Positions 25,980 to 34,610 of a DNA stretch of 64,000 nucleotides are shown here, piece by piece. The notes beneath the pieces were generated by a model. That model was not told the origin of the DNA. It was given only the letters and a program-made list of their open reading frames with translations, and did no database searches. The DNA is from Mycolicibacterium peregrinum (GTDB lineage Bacteria > Actinomycetota > Actinomycetes > Mycobacteriales > Mycobacteriaceae), in contig NZ_LQPP01000026.1 of assembly GCF_002102345.1 (NCBI RefSeq), positions 186,001 to 250,000 of the forward strand, written 5' to 3'. A program made the position numbers and the translations under genes. Within the stretch, counting starts at the first letter, position 1. Every line of letters begins with the position of its first letter.

Positions 25980-27068
25980 ATGAGTACGCCGCTGAGTCTG
26001 GACAAGATCCAGCACGCTCCCAAGGCCCTCCTGCACGACCACCTCGACGGCGGCCTGAGGCCGGCCACGGTGCTCGACCTGGCCGGCCAGCTCGGCTATG
26101 ACGACCTGCCGGCCACCGAGGTCGACGAGCTGGCCACGTTCTTCCGCACCGCCGCGCACAGCGGCTCGTTGGTGCGCTATCTGGAGCCGTTCGCCCACAC
26201 CGTCGGGGTCATGCAGACTCCGGAGGCGTTGCACCGCGTCGCCTACGAGTGCGTCGAGGACCTCGCCGGCGACAACGTCGTCTACGCCGAGATCCGGTTC
26301 GCCCCCGAACTGCACATCGACCGCGGCCTGTCTCTCGACGAGGTGGTCGACGCCGTGCTGGCCGGCTTCGCCGACGGCGAGAAGGCGGCCGCCGCCGAGG
26401 GACGCACCATCACCGTGCGCTGCCTGGTCACCGCGATGCGTCACGCTGCCCGGTCCCGGGAGATCGCCGAACTGGCAATCCGCTTCCGCGACAAGGGTGT
26501 CGTCGGTTTCGACATCGCCGGAGCGGAGGCAGGGTACCCGCCCACCCGGCACCTCGACGCGTTCGAATACATGCGAGGGAACAACGCGCGCTTCACGATT
26601 CACGCCGGTGAGGCGTTCGGCTTGCCGTCCATCCACGAGGCCATCGCATTCTGCGGGGCTGACCGGCTGGGCCATGGGGTGCGCATCGTCGATGACATCA
26701 CCGAGTTCGACGACGGCACCCAGCATCTGGGCCGGCTCGCATCCATACTGCGGGACAAGCGAATTCCGCTGGAGATGTGCCCCAGCAGCAACGTGCAGAC
26801 CGGGGCGGCGCCCAGCATCGCCGAGCATCCGTTCGACCGGCTGGCACGGCTGCGGTTCCGCGTCACCGTCAATACCGACAACCGGTTGATGAGCGACACC
26901 ACGATGAGCCAGGAGATGCTGCGCCTGGTCGAGGCCTTCGGATACGGCTGGAGCGACCTCGAGCGGTTCACCATCAACGCGATGAAGTCGGCCTTCATCC
27001 CCTTCGATGAGCGGCTCGCCATCATCGACGAGGTGATCAAACCCCGGTACGCAGTCCTGGTCGGCTGA
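25980..27068 (+). CDS. add: Adenosine deaminase
   Basis: This 362-residue zinc TIM-barrel deaminase has the HDHLDGGLR metal motif near residue 20, [20 protein letters not shown] and the metal Asp in [10 protein letters not shown]. It converts adenosine and deoxyadenosine to inosine and deoxyinosine. A CATGAT box 6 nt upstream of the ATG suggests a leaderless start. Its last 30 codons, minus 16, are repeated as a fragment at 28766-28855. Homologous to Rv3313c. Confidence 0.95.
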   Translation: MSTPLSLDKIQHAPKALLHDHLDGGLRPATVLDLAGQLGYDDLPATEVDELATFFRTAAHSGSLVRYLEPFAHTVGVMQTPEALHRVAYECVEDLAGDNVVYAEIRFAPELHIDRGLSLDEVVDAVLAGFADGEKAAAAEGRTITVRCLVTAMRHAARSREIAELAIRFRDKGVVGFDIAGAEAGYPPTRHLDAFEYMRGNNARFTIHAGEAFGLPSIHEAIAFCGADRLGHGVRIVDDITEFDDGTQHLGRLASILRDKRIPLEMCPSSNVQTGAAPSIAEHPFDRLARLRFRVTVNTDNRLMSDTTMSQEMLRLVEAFGYGWSDLERFTINAMKSAFIPFDERLAIIDEVIKPRYAVLVG

Positions 27069-27102
27069 GCGATTGGCGCCGGGCGGGCAGGAACGGCTGA
27101 AC

Positions 27103-27108
27103 TAGACT
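27103..27108 (+). promoter_or_regulatory. Leaderless -10 box of the first beta-propeller gene
   Basis: TAGACT lies 6 nt before the GTG at 27115. The paralogue at 31632 has TACACT at the same distance, so the promoter geometry was duplicated with the gene. Confidence 0.5.
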
Positions 27109-27114
27109 CCGGCT

Positions 27115-28644
27115 GTGAGCCAGTGGGGGAGTTCGCCGTGGGGCGACAACGATGGTCAGCCCGGTTCATCGCCGTTCGGTCCGCCGGTATTCGGCGCCGC
27201 CCCGGGGTTCGCGTCTCAGCCACCGGGGCACGGGTACCCGCCCCAGTTCACACCCCCGCCGCCGGAGGAGGATCGCCGACGCAGGGAGAAGTTGATCGGG
27301 ATGATCGTCGCGGCGGTGGTGGTTGTTGTGGCGCTGGTGGTCGGCGGGGTCCTGGCCTGGACGTCCGGTTCGGGGTCGCACCCGCTGTCGGAGGCCGATA
27401 CCGCGGCCGGCCGGGCCGAGATTGCTGCGGAGGAGCGTCCGCCTGGCGCGGTGAACGCCCCCACCTTGACCAGCGCGCCCACCACCCCGCTGTGGACCTA
27501 TCCGCCAGGCGAGAACACCCTCGGTCTTGTCGGCCTCCTGGGCGGTGATGCCAAAACCGTCATCATCACGGCGGGCAACTCCTTGATCGCGCTAGATGCC
27601 ACCAACGGCTCGCCGCGATGGCAACAACCGTTGCCAAGCGCGCAATTGGGTTGTGTCATAGGCACTTCGGGCAAGGCCGCCCTCTGCAACGGTGGAGCGA
27701 AGGCCATCCTCATCGACATGGCGACTGGTGTGACTAAGGAATCGAAGTCGGCTGAGGGAAGAAACGCCGACATCTACGGCAGCGCCGGCCTGTTGGCCGT
27801 GAAACTGGGAAAAGAATTCACGGTTTTCGATGATTGGGGACGGCAGCTGTGGTCGAAGCAGTTTTTGACGGAAACTACCTCCGTGTTCCTGGATCAAGGC
27901 ATCGTAGGCAACTTGGTTGGTGGCACGATGACGTTCTACGCCGCCAAGACCGGTGACCAGCTATTCGCGGTCGATGAAACCTACCGCCTGGCAATCGCCA
28001 CCAGTCGCGGCATTGCTGTGTCGGTCATCCCCGATGGGTTGGACACGCGTTCCGGGTCGCAGATCGACTTCTACTCGTTCACCGGCAAGCTCGCCTGGCG
28101 GATCACTGCAGATCGTGGCTATCAGCTTCCCTCCAGCACGGAGACAGGCAGCGAAAATCCTGAATCGGGTACGTGGACGAATCGGGGTCGGCCGTCGGGT
28201 GTCACATCGCTGATCGTGTACCACGGGGAGAAGAATGAGATCGCCGGGGTGGATGACCTGACCGGAGAACTGACGTGGACCCAGCAGATTTCGCTGCCTG
28301 CGAAGGAGAAGGTCAGTCTCGGCGGGTTTGGAAATCTGTGCGTTGTTTCGAACGCGGGCCCTGCCGGGGGAATGCGGGTGCGGGACTGCAGTGACGGTAC
28401 CGGTGCGTTTCTGGACAAGTCGAAAATCATTCGACTCATCGCCGCCAACGGCACCCAGATTCTGGGCGTCGGTTACCCCGACTCGGCGAGCAGAAGTCGC
28501 TGGGGTCCGGTGACCGCCTTTGACTCCGCAACCGGCCTGCCGTTGTGGCAGTTGCCCATCGAGATGGGCACAATCAACTGGGTGGGTGACGGGCTGTATT
28601 CCTCATGGACGTCGCCGCCCTACGGCATCCAGCGGCTGGCCTGA
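27115..28644 (+). CDS. Membrane-anchored PQQ-like beta-propeller protein (copy 1)
   Basis: Of unknown function, 509 residues. A Gly/Pro-rich cytoplasmic N-terminus begins with [14 protein letters not shown], followed by one transmembrane helix (about 63-83) and an extracytoplasmic domain of PQQ/WD-type blades ([72 protein letters not shown]). Such single-span propellers usually act as protein-binding scaffolds in the envelope. No PQQ-enzyme active site is visible. It is paralogous to the protein encoded at 31632-33206. GTG start. Confidence 0.85.
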   Translation: MSQWGSSPWGDNDGQPGSSPFGPPVFGAAPGFASQPPGHGYPPQFTPPPPEEDRRRREKLIGMIVAAVVVVVALVVGGVLAWTSGSGSHPLSEADTAAGRAEIAAEERPPGAVNAPTLTSAPTTPLWTYPPGENTLGLVGLLGGDAKTVIITAGNSLIALDATNGSPRWQQPLPSAQLGCVIGTSGKAALCNGGAKAILIDMATGVTKESKSAEGRNADIYGSAGLLAVKLGKEFTVFDDWGRQLWSKQFLTETTSVFLDQGIVGNLVGGTMTFYAAKTGDQLFAVDETYRLAIATSRGIAVSVIPDGLDTRSGSQIDFYSFTGKLAWRITADRGYQLPSSTETGSENPESGTWTNRGRPSGVTSLIVYHGEKNEIAGVDDLTGELTWTQQISLPAKEKVSLGGFGNLCVVSNAGPAGGMRVRDCSDGTGAFLDKSKIIRLIAANGTQILGVGYPDSASRSRWGPVTAFDSATGLPLWQLPIEMGTINWVGDGLYSSWTSPPYGIQRLA

Positions 28645-28982
28645 GCCGCTGCCGGAGGCACCTACCAATTCAGGACCCGCACGATCGCTCGGCGACGGCC
28701 CGGCGGTCATCGTCATCGCCGAAATGCCCGGCATCACCTTCGTGGCGAACGCAGTCGTCACCTCCGAGGCGTTCGGCTACGGCTGGAGCGACCTGGAGCG
28801 GCTCGCCATCATCGACGAGGTGATCAAGCCCCGGTACGCAGTCCTGGTCGGCTGAGTCACCGCGTCGGGCAAATTCTCTCCGTCGAAAATTTCCACCCGA
28901 AGCGCTGTAACGGCGGCGTTTACGGCTGCGACAATCCAGCAGGCCCGACGCAAGATCGTGCCCGGATCAACTAGGAGACCCC
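28645..28982 (+). other. Gene-poor gap with add remnant and promoter of small secreted gene
   Basis: Of these 338 nt, 28766-28855 is a fragment of add (listed separately). 28645-28765 holds no recognisable gene. 28856-28982 is presumed 5' region of the secreted-protein gene, ending with AGGAGA at 28973-28978 four nt before its ATG. Confidence 0.6.
28766..28855 (+). pseudogene. Remnant of the 3' end of adenosine deaminase
   Basis: The 30 codons read [20 protein letters not shown] and so on to the stop, and reproduce the last residues of Add (26933-27068) almost exactly, but 48 nt are missing. In the intact gene GAGCGG occurs at both edges of the missing segment, so the fragment looks like a slippage deletion between two GAGCGG copies. 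The reading frame and stop codon are still shared with add. No start codon or upstream add sequence remains, so it is not expected to be functional. Confidence 0.85.
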
Positions 28983-29255
28983 ATGGCCCGACCCCTCACC
29001 ACGGTGTTGTCCGGCGCAGTGCTGGCAACGGCGGCGGTGTTCCTTCCGGTTGTCGCCGTACCGACCGCAGGCGCCGACGTCTGCGCCGGAGCGGACGGAC
29101 GCCATTTCGCCGCCGGAGGTTGCACCAACATCGCCGGCGACGTCGCTACCGGCGCGGCCATCGCGGCCGCACATGTGCCCTACGTACCGGGCGAAGTCCC
29201 GTGCTACACCGTCGAAGGCGTTCCCTACTTCACCCCTCCCGGCGACCCCTGCTGA
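28983..29255 (+). CDS. Small secreted Cys-containing protein
   Basis: A 90-residue protein of unknown function with a clear Sec signal peptide (TVLSGAVLATAAVFLPVVAV, cleavage probably after GADV or nearby at about residue 31). The mature part of about 58 residues has four cysteines (VCAG, GCTN, PCYT and the C-terminal Cys), enough for two disulfides. AGGAGA stands 4 nt before the ATG. It occupies roughly the place of mtp (Rv3312A) in M. tuberculosis but does not resemble the MTP pilin in sequence as I remember it. Confidence 0.8.
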   Translation: MARPLTTVLSGAVLATAAVFLPVVAVPTAGADVCAGADGRHFAAGGCTNIAGDVATGAAIAAAHVPYVPGEVPCYTVEGVPYFTPPGDPC

Positions 29256-29269
29256 GAAAGACAATTTCG

Positions 29270-29300
29270 ACTGGCGCGGCAGTGGATCTGCCGCGCCAGT
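29270..29300 (+). terminator. Hairpin terminator after the small secreted gene
   Basis: Perfect 13-bp arms (29270-29282 and 29288-29300) with a 5-nt loop start 15 nt past the stop codon. A short TTTC follows at a distance of about five bases, so it is a strong stem with a weak U-tract. It lies just before the ribosome site of the next gene. Confidence 0.65.
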
Positions 29301-29329
29301 GCCAGTTTCGACTCGATCAGGAGTGATGG

Positions 29330-30736
29330 ATGAAGTATTTGTCGTTCGGACTGACCGCCCTGCTGCTTGCGGCCGTGGTCAGCTGTGGTGGGTCCAAGGA
29401 GTCGACCAGTGCGGCGCCGACACCGGAGACGGTGCGACAGATCGTCAAGGAGGCTTACATATACGGCTTCCCGATGGTCGATTCGTATCGCATCCAGCAC
29501 GCCTATTTCGTCGACAAGGCCAACCCCCAGTACAAGGGTGACTGGAACCAGACGCACAGCATCGCGCGGGTGTTCACGCCCGAGGACACCACGATCCAGA
29601 CGCCCAACTCCGATACGCCCTACACGATGTTGGGCGCCGACCTACGCGCAGAACCGTTGGTGCTCACCGTGCCGCCGATCGAGGCAGGCCGGTACTACTC
29701 GCTGCAGTTCATCGACAGCTACACCTACAACTTCGCCTACGTGGGCAGTCGCGCCACCGGGAACGGCGGCGGCAAGTATCTGCTGGCCGGCCCGAGTTGG
29801 AAGGGCGACAAGCCCGCCGGCATCGCCGAGGTGATTCGCTCCGACACCGATTTCGCGTTGGTCATCTACCGCACGCAGCTGTTCGATCCGAAGGACATCG
29901 ACAACGTCAAGAAGATCCAGGCCGGTTACACCGTCGAGCCGCTCTCGGCCTTCGCCGAGCAGCCCGCACCGACCGCTCCTGCGGTGGACTTCATCGCGCC
30001 GCTGACCCCCGACGAGCAGAAGACGTCGCCCAAGTTCTTCCAGATCCTCAACTTCCTTCTGAAATATGCGCCAGAAGTGCCTTCCGAGAAGGAACTTCGG
30101 GCTCGCTTCGCCACCATCGGAATCGGACCCGACGGCGACTTCAACCCCGACACCATGAGCAAGGAAACCCTGCAGGCCGTACAGGACGGCATGGCCGACG
30201 CCTGGGCCGAGGTCAACACCTTCAAGAAAGACAAGCTGGATTCCGGCCAGGTGACGTCGGCCGATCTGTTCGGCACGCGGGAAGCGTTGAAGGACAACTA
30301 CCTCTACCGCATGGCTGCCGCGGTGCTGGGCATCTACGGCAACACCGCGCAGGAGGCCATCTACCCGGTGCTGGCCGTCGACTCGACCGGGGCACCGTTG
30401 ACCGGGAACAACAACTACACCGTGCGGTTCGCGCCCGGGCAGTTGCCGCCGGTCAACTCCTTCTGGTCGACCACGATGTACAAGATGCCGCAGAGCCTGT
30501 TGGTGGCCAACCCGATCAACCGGTACCTCATCAATTCGCCCATGCTGCCGAGCCTGGTCAAAGATCCCGACGGTGGCGTCACGATCTACGTGCAGAATCA
30601 GTCGCCCGGCGCGGAGAAAGAGGCGAACTGGCTGCCGGCACCGGACGGACCGTTCCAGATGATCCTGCGGTTGTACTGGCCCAAGGAGGCGGCGCTCAAC
30701 GGCACCTGGCAGCCGCCGAAGGTCACCAAACACTGA
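29330..30736 (+). CDS. DUF1254/DUF1214 domain lipoprotein
   Basis: The 468-residue protein has a lipoprotein signal (lipid-attachment Cys at 19 in AAVVSCGG), then the DUF1254 domain (about 40-190, with EAYIYGFPMVDSYRI and TPNSDTPYTMLGADLRAEPLVLTVPPI cut into short parts) and a C-terminal DUF1214 domain (about 340-460, FWSTTMYKMPQSLLVANPI). These paired domains are widespread in actinobacteria and proteobacteria but biochemically undefined. It should be anchored outside the membrane. It probably has its own promoter behind the hairpin at 29270. Confidence 0.85.
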   Translation: MKYLSFGLTALLLAAVVSCGGSKESTSAAPTPETVRQIVKEAYIYGFPMVDSYRIQHAYFVDKANPQYKGDWNQTHSIARVFTPEDTTIQTPNSDTPYTMLGADLRAEPLVLTVPPIEAGRYYSLQFIDSYTYNFAYVGSRATGNGGGKYLLAGPSWKGDKPAGIAEVIRSDTDFALVIYRTQLFDPKDIDNVKKIQAGYTVEPLSAFAEQPAPTAPAVDFIAPLTPDEQKTSPKFFQILNFLLKYAPEVPSEKELRARFATIGIGPDGDFNPDTMSKETLQAVQDGMADAWAEVNTFKKDKLDSGQVTSADLFGTREALKDNYLYRMAAAVLGIYGNTAQEAIYPVLAVDSTGAPLTGNNNYTVRFAPGQLPPVNSFWSTTMYKMPQSLLVANPINRYLINSPMLPSLVKDPDGGVTIYVQNQSPGAEKEANWLPAPDGPFQMILRLYWPKEAALNGTWQPPKVTKH

Positions 30737-30751
30737 CCTTCGCCGGACAGG

Positions 30752-31561
30752 TCAGCCGCGCAACACCCCACGGAGTACGTCGGCGAAAGCCCCTGGCGCA
30801 GCCATGAATCCACCATGGTCGCCGGGGAATTTCACCGGACGCACGCCCAGCAGGTCGGCCAGTGCCATGGTGGTCCGCTTCGTCAACAGGCGCCCGGACT
30901 CCTCACCGAGTCCCAGCACGACCCGTCCGTTCTTCAGCGCGGCGACATCGGGCAGGTAGCGGGTGCTGCCCCGGAGTTCGTGGTTGAAGAAGTGGTCCGC
31001 GTCGCGCAGTTCCTGATCGCTCGGCGCGGGCATCTCCGGTGCGCCGGACGGTACGTCGAAGCCGGCGTTGGCCATGAACTTGCCCCAGGCTGCGAACATC
31101 CCATCGCGGTTGAACGTGGCGATGATGTCCTCGGTCGCGACGCGTTGCGCGGCGGCATCGGGCAGCAACTCCAGCAGGGGCGGCTCGTGCGCGACGAGGA
31201 TGCGCACCCGTTCGGGGTGGCGGGCCACCAATGACAGGCCCGTCACCGCACCGCCGGACGAGCCGAACACGTCAGCCGAGTCGGCGCCGAGATCATCGAG
31301 GATCGCGGCGACGTCGTCAGCCCGGCGCTCCGGGATGGAGTTCTCGGTCGGATCGTCGAGGGAACTGTGGGCGACGCCGCGCGGGTCGGCGGTCACCACG
31401 GTGCGGTCACCGGCCAGCGCGTGGGCCAGCGGAGCGAATTCGGCGGCGGCCATCGGCGCGCCGAGGATCAGCAACAGCGGGCCCTCGCCGCGCACCTCGT
31501 AGTGCAGGCGCGCGCCCGGAACCTCGACGGTGTGCGTGGAAAGGCTGGTCGATGCGGTCAT
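30752..31561 (-). CDS. Alpha/beta hydrolase
   Basis: This 269-residue alpha/beta hydrolase has the nucleophile elbow Gly-Ser-Ser-Gly-Gly (DVFGSSGGAVTGL), the oxyanion-region segment LLILGAPMAAAEFAPLA and a late His in PGDHGGFMAAPG. The substrate is unknown. It is convergent with the DUF1254 gene (15 nt apart) and divergent from the second propeller gene. M. tuberculosis has a hydrolase gene (Rv3312c) in the corresponding interval, which may be its counterpart. Confidence 0.85.
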   Translation of the reverse strand: MTASTSLSTHTVEVPGARLHYEVRGEGPLLLILGAPMAAAEFAPLAHALAGDRTVVTADPRGVAHSSLDDPTENSIPERRADDVAAILDDLGADSADVFGSSGGAVTGLSLVARHPERVRILVAHEPPLLELLPDAAAQRVATEDIIATFNRDGMFAAWGKFMANAGFDVPSGAPEMPAPSDQELRDADHFFNHELRGSTRYLPDVAALKNGRVVLGLGEESGRLLTKRTTMALADLLGVRPVKFPGDHGGFMAAPGAFADVLRGVLRG

Positions 31562-31619
31562 GAGTGATCTGACCGCCTGAGCGGCCAGAACTCATCGGCT
31601 CACCCCAAGAGCGGTCAAA

Positions 31620-31625
31620 TACACT
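31620..31625 (+). promoter_or_regulatory. Leaderless -10 box of the second beta-propeller gene
   Basis: TACACT lies 6 nt before the GTG at 31632, with the same geometry as in the paralogue at 27115. Confidence 0.5.
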
Positions 31626-31631
31626 CCCAAC

Positions 31632-33206
31632 GTGAACCCGTGGGGGAGTTCGCCGTGGGGCGACAACGATGGTCAGCAGGCACCAGGCATGAGCGGGTCG
31701 CCGTTCGATACTCCCGCGGTACAACCCGGGGCGCCTCCCGTCTTCGGTGCCTCTCCGGGATTCCCTACGTCGCACGCGCCGCAGGGATGGGGGCAGCAGC
31801 CCGGATACGGCGGGTACCCACCACAATTCACTCCGCAGCCCCCGGAGGATCGCCGCCGAAACGCGAAGGTCATCGGAATCGTCGTTGCCGCAGTGATCGC
31901 CGTGCTGGTGCTGGTCGTCGGCTCGATCGTGTGGTTTACGTCCGATTCCGGTTCAGGGTCGGACGCGTTGGCGGAGGCCGATACTGCTGCGGGCAAGGCT
32001 GAGATCGCTGGGGTGGAGCGTCCGCCTACCGCGGTCAAGCTGCCCTCGCTCGGCGCGGCCCCTGGTGCTCCGGTGTGGACCTACCCGCGTGGCGGGGACG
32101 CCAGCGGATACCTGTCGGTGCTGGGCGGTGATTCCGCGACCGTCCTAGTCAGTCTGGACGAATCCATGATCGCGTTGGACGCCGCAACGGGCGCACCGCG
32201 ATGGCAGCGACCCGATATGCCCGGGAAGTGTGTCGTCGGAACTTCGGGCAAGGTCGCACTCTGCAGCACTGGCCAGAGCAACGCGGTGCTGTTGGATATG
32301 GCGACCGGTGTGACCAAGGAAACGATGCCCGCTCAAGCGGTCGTTCTGATCTACAGCGGGGCCGGCCTGCTCGCGTTCGTGGACCACCAGAACAGCGTCA
32401 GGGTGTTCGATGACGCCGGTCGGCAACTCTGGACCAAACAGGTACCCGGGCAGGCGTCGGTGTTCCTGGATCAAGGCGTCGTGGCGGAACAAGAGCGGGG
32501 CGGTCTGAGTACCAAGTTCTACGACGCCAAAACCGGTGACGATTTGTTCTCCATCGGGGCGGTGGACGACGTCATCGCCACCAGTCGCGGTATCGCGGTG
32601 TCGCAGCGGAGCGGGGGGCTACTGCCGGGTGGGCGTCCGAAACAGCGCATTGATTTCTACTCCTTCACCGGAAAACTGGCGTGGAGGATCCCGGGGGATC
32701 GGGGCTATCGGCTCCCGGACATGGATGACTCACCCAAGTTCGAGCCATTCAATGTGACAACGACTTCGGGCGTCGCATTGCCGGTCGTGTACAGCGAGGG
32801 CAACGGGGAGATCGCCGCGGTGGACCCTCTTACCGGGGATATCAAGTGGTCACAGCAGGTGCCTGTTTCACCGGACACATTGGTCCACCTATCAGGTGTC
32901 GCCAACCTGTGCGTCGTTTCGTACGGGACGGTGGATCAGGAGTCGGGTGGAGTGCGGGTGCGGGACTGCAATGACCCAACCGGTGCGTTCATCGCGAAGT
33001 CCGAACTCGATCATCTCCGCGTCACGGACGGCAATCAGATCGTGGGCCTCGGCGATGGTCCGGTCACAGACAATCCGGTTACTGCCTTCGACTCGGCCAC
33101 GGGTCAACGATTGTGGCAATTGGACAGTGCCGTCGTCCGAGACGTCGCGTGGGTGGGCGGCGGACTGTACGGGACCGGGGGCGGCAAGATCACCCGGTTG
33201 TCCTGA
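31632..33206 (+). CDS. Membrane-anchored PQQ-like beta-propeller protein (copy 2)
   Basis: The 524-residue paralogue of the protein encoded at 27115-28644. It has the same start motif [14 protein letters not shown], a longer Pro/Gly/Gln-rich cytoplasmic tail, one transmembrane helix (about 84-106, preceded by RRRNAK) and matching blades ([72 protein letters not shown]). The first coding bases share an identical 38-nt block (31640-31677 versus 27123-27160). The function is unknown; a scaffold role in the envelope is possible. GTG start. Confidence 0.85.
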   Translation: MNPWGSSPWGDNDGQQAPGMSGSPFDTPAVQPGAPPVFGASPGFPTSHAPQGWGQQPGYGGYPPQFTPQPPEDRRRNAKVIGIVVAAVIAVLVLVVGSIVWFTSDSGSGSDALAEADTAAGKAEIAGVERPPTAVKLPSLGAAPGAPVWTYPRGGDASGYLSVLGGDSATVLVSLDESMIALDAATGAPRWQRPDMPGKCVVGTSGKVALCSTGQSNAVLLDMATGVTKETMPAQAVVLIYSGAGLLAFVDHQNSVRVFDDAGRQLWTKQVPGQASVFLDQGVVAEQERGGLSTKFYDAKTGDDLFSIGAVDDVIATSRGIAVSQRSGGLLPGGRPKQRIDFYSFTGKLAWRIPGDRGYRLPDMDDSPKFEPFNVTTTSGVALPVVYSEGNGEIAAVDPLTGDIKWSQQVPVSPDTLVHLSGVANLCVVSYGTVDQESGGVRVRDCNDPTGAFIAKSELDHLRVTDGNQIVGLGDGPVTDNPVTAFDSATGQRLWQLDSAVVRDVAWVGGGLYGTGGGKITRLS

Positions 33207-33209
33207 GAG

Positions 33210-34484
33210 CTACTCCGCCCGCAAGCGCGACTCCACGAAACGCTCCAACGCGTCCCACTGCTCGACGGCCTGGGCATACGGCGCGTCGGGCTTGCGGGCG
33301 CCCTCGTCGCCGAGCACATAGCTCACGAACTTGCCGAGCGCCTTGGTACCCGCGAGCGTCTCGTCGACGGTCTTGTCCTCGGAGTAGTCGCTGACGTCGC
33401 GCAGCAGCTCGACGGCCAACTCCAACTGGTCGTGGTCGACCGCGTCGGGTCCGTCGGCGATGTCGTCGGAGATGCCCGACAGGACATAGACGTTCTCCTC
33501 GGCGACCTCGACCCGCAGGGAGCCGTCGGTGGCGGCGGTCCTGATGTCGTCATAGGTGGCCAGATCCGACAGGTCGTGGTCGTGCTCGTCGGCCAGGTAG
33601 CGAGCCAGGGCCCGCTCGGAGCTGAACACGCTGATGCGACCGTTGCGGCCGAGGAAGACCGGATCGTCATCGAGGTAGCAGCGCAGCGTGTAGACGGTTC
33701 CGGAGCCGGTCATGATGCGCACCGGGTCGATACCGACCTTGTGCCAGAAGTCCTCGTCGTCACCGAGGACCGCGGTGTCGGCAACGCTGCGCGCGGGCTC
33801 GGCGGCCTCGTCGTCTTCGTCGTCGCCCTCGGAATCTTCGGTGTCAGCGTCGACGGCGAGGTCGTCCTCGTCCTCCTCGGGAGCGTCTTCCTCGAGCTCG
33901 GCTTCGGCCTTCTTGACCGCCGCTTCGTCGATGTCTTCGGGAACGGTGACGATCTCGTCGATGGCGTCGAGCACGCCGTCCCAGCCCCGCGCGATCACGG
34001 CTTCGATCTCGGCCCAACGCTTGCGCCCGGAACGGCCGGTGAAGCCGTCCAGCCCGCCACCGACGGTGCCGAGCACCGGGTTGCCGTTGAAGAACTTGCT
34101 GATGGCCGCCAGTTCACACACCGAGCCGATGGAGGAGACCACCACCAGCGTGCGGTGCACGGTCGCGACGGACTCTTCGGTCGGCTTGTCTGCGACCAGG
34201 TCCGGCAGCCCGACGATGTCGTATTCGCGGTCGTCGGCCGGCTGCAGCTTGTGGGCGTTGGCCGCGGTCAGCTTCTCCCACGCCGGGTGGTCGGCCAGAT
34301 CGTTGTCGGTGTTGGTGCGGACAAAAGCCGCGAGGTCAGCGACCGATTCAAAGGCGAACAGGGCGTCACCCTCGCCGAGGAAGGCCTCCCACTCGTCACC
34401 GGCATCCCGCCAACGCGGAGCCCACAGTGTGTAGAGGTCGCCCTTGGTCAGCCCGAGCCTGATCGGCACGATGTCAGCAGCCAT
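33210..34484 (-). CDS. Conserved mycobacterial protein (Rv3311-like)
   Basis: A soluble protein of 424 residues of unknown function. An internal, very acidic, low-complexity region (about residues 205-250, rich in EED/EDD/DED) separates two more ordered parts that both contain a similar segment: FAFESVADLAAFVRTNTDNDL in the first half and SVFSSERALARYLADEHDHDL in the second, each preceded by a W/Y-x-LRCYL-like strand, which suggests internal duplication. Leaderless promoter: TAGGCT 7 nt before the ATG at 34484. A frame back to 34787 covers non-coding sequence and is rejected. Confidence 0.85.
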   Translation of the reverse strand: MAADIVPIRLGLTKGDLYTLWAPRWRDAGDEWEAFLGEGDALFAFESVADLAAFVRTNTDNDLADHPAWEKLTAANAHKLQPADDREYDIVGLPDLVADKPTEESVATVHRTLVVVSSIGSVCELAAISKFFNGNPVLGTVGGGLDGFTGRSGRKRWAEIEAVIARGWDGVLDAIDEIVTVPEDIDEAAVKKAEAELEEDAPEEDEDDLAVDADTEDSEGDDEDDEAAEPARSVADTAVLGDDEDFWHKVGIDPVRIMTGSGTVYTLRCYLDDDPVFLGRNGRISVFSSERALARYLADEHDHDLSDLATYDDIRTAATDGSLRVEVAEENVYVLSGISDDIADGPDAVDHDQLELAVELLRDVSDYSEDKTVDETLAGTKALGKFVSYVLGDEGARKPDAPYAQAVEQWDALERFVESRLRAE

Positions 34485-34610
34485 GCGGCACAGCCTAATG
34501 GGACGCCTCTGACGCCAGTCAGGTTGTCTCCCGTTCGGGGACCGGTTCGGGTGTGCCCGACCGGTACCGAATCCGCGGACACTGCTGACCTGCGGTGAAA
34601 CAATATCTGC

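Noticed and set aside
28983..29255. MTP pilin (Rv3312A) homologue
   Set aside because: Only location and small secreted nature agree. The mature sequence has four Cys and lacks the Asp/Pro-rich pattern of MTP.
34541..34565. Imperfect hairpin between the Rv3311 homologue and the cyclase-like gene
   Set aside because: One-base bulge, GC-rich and not placed at a gene end; it could be chance or an operator, with no further support.
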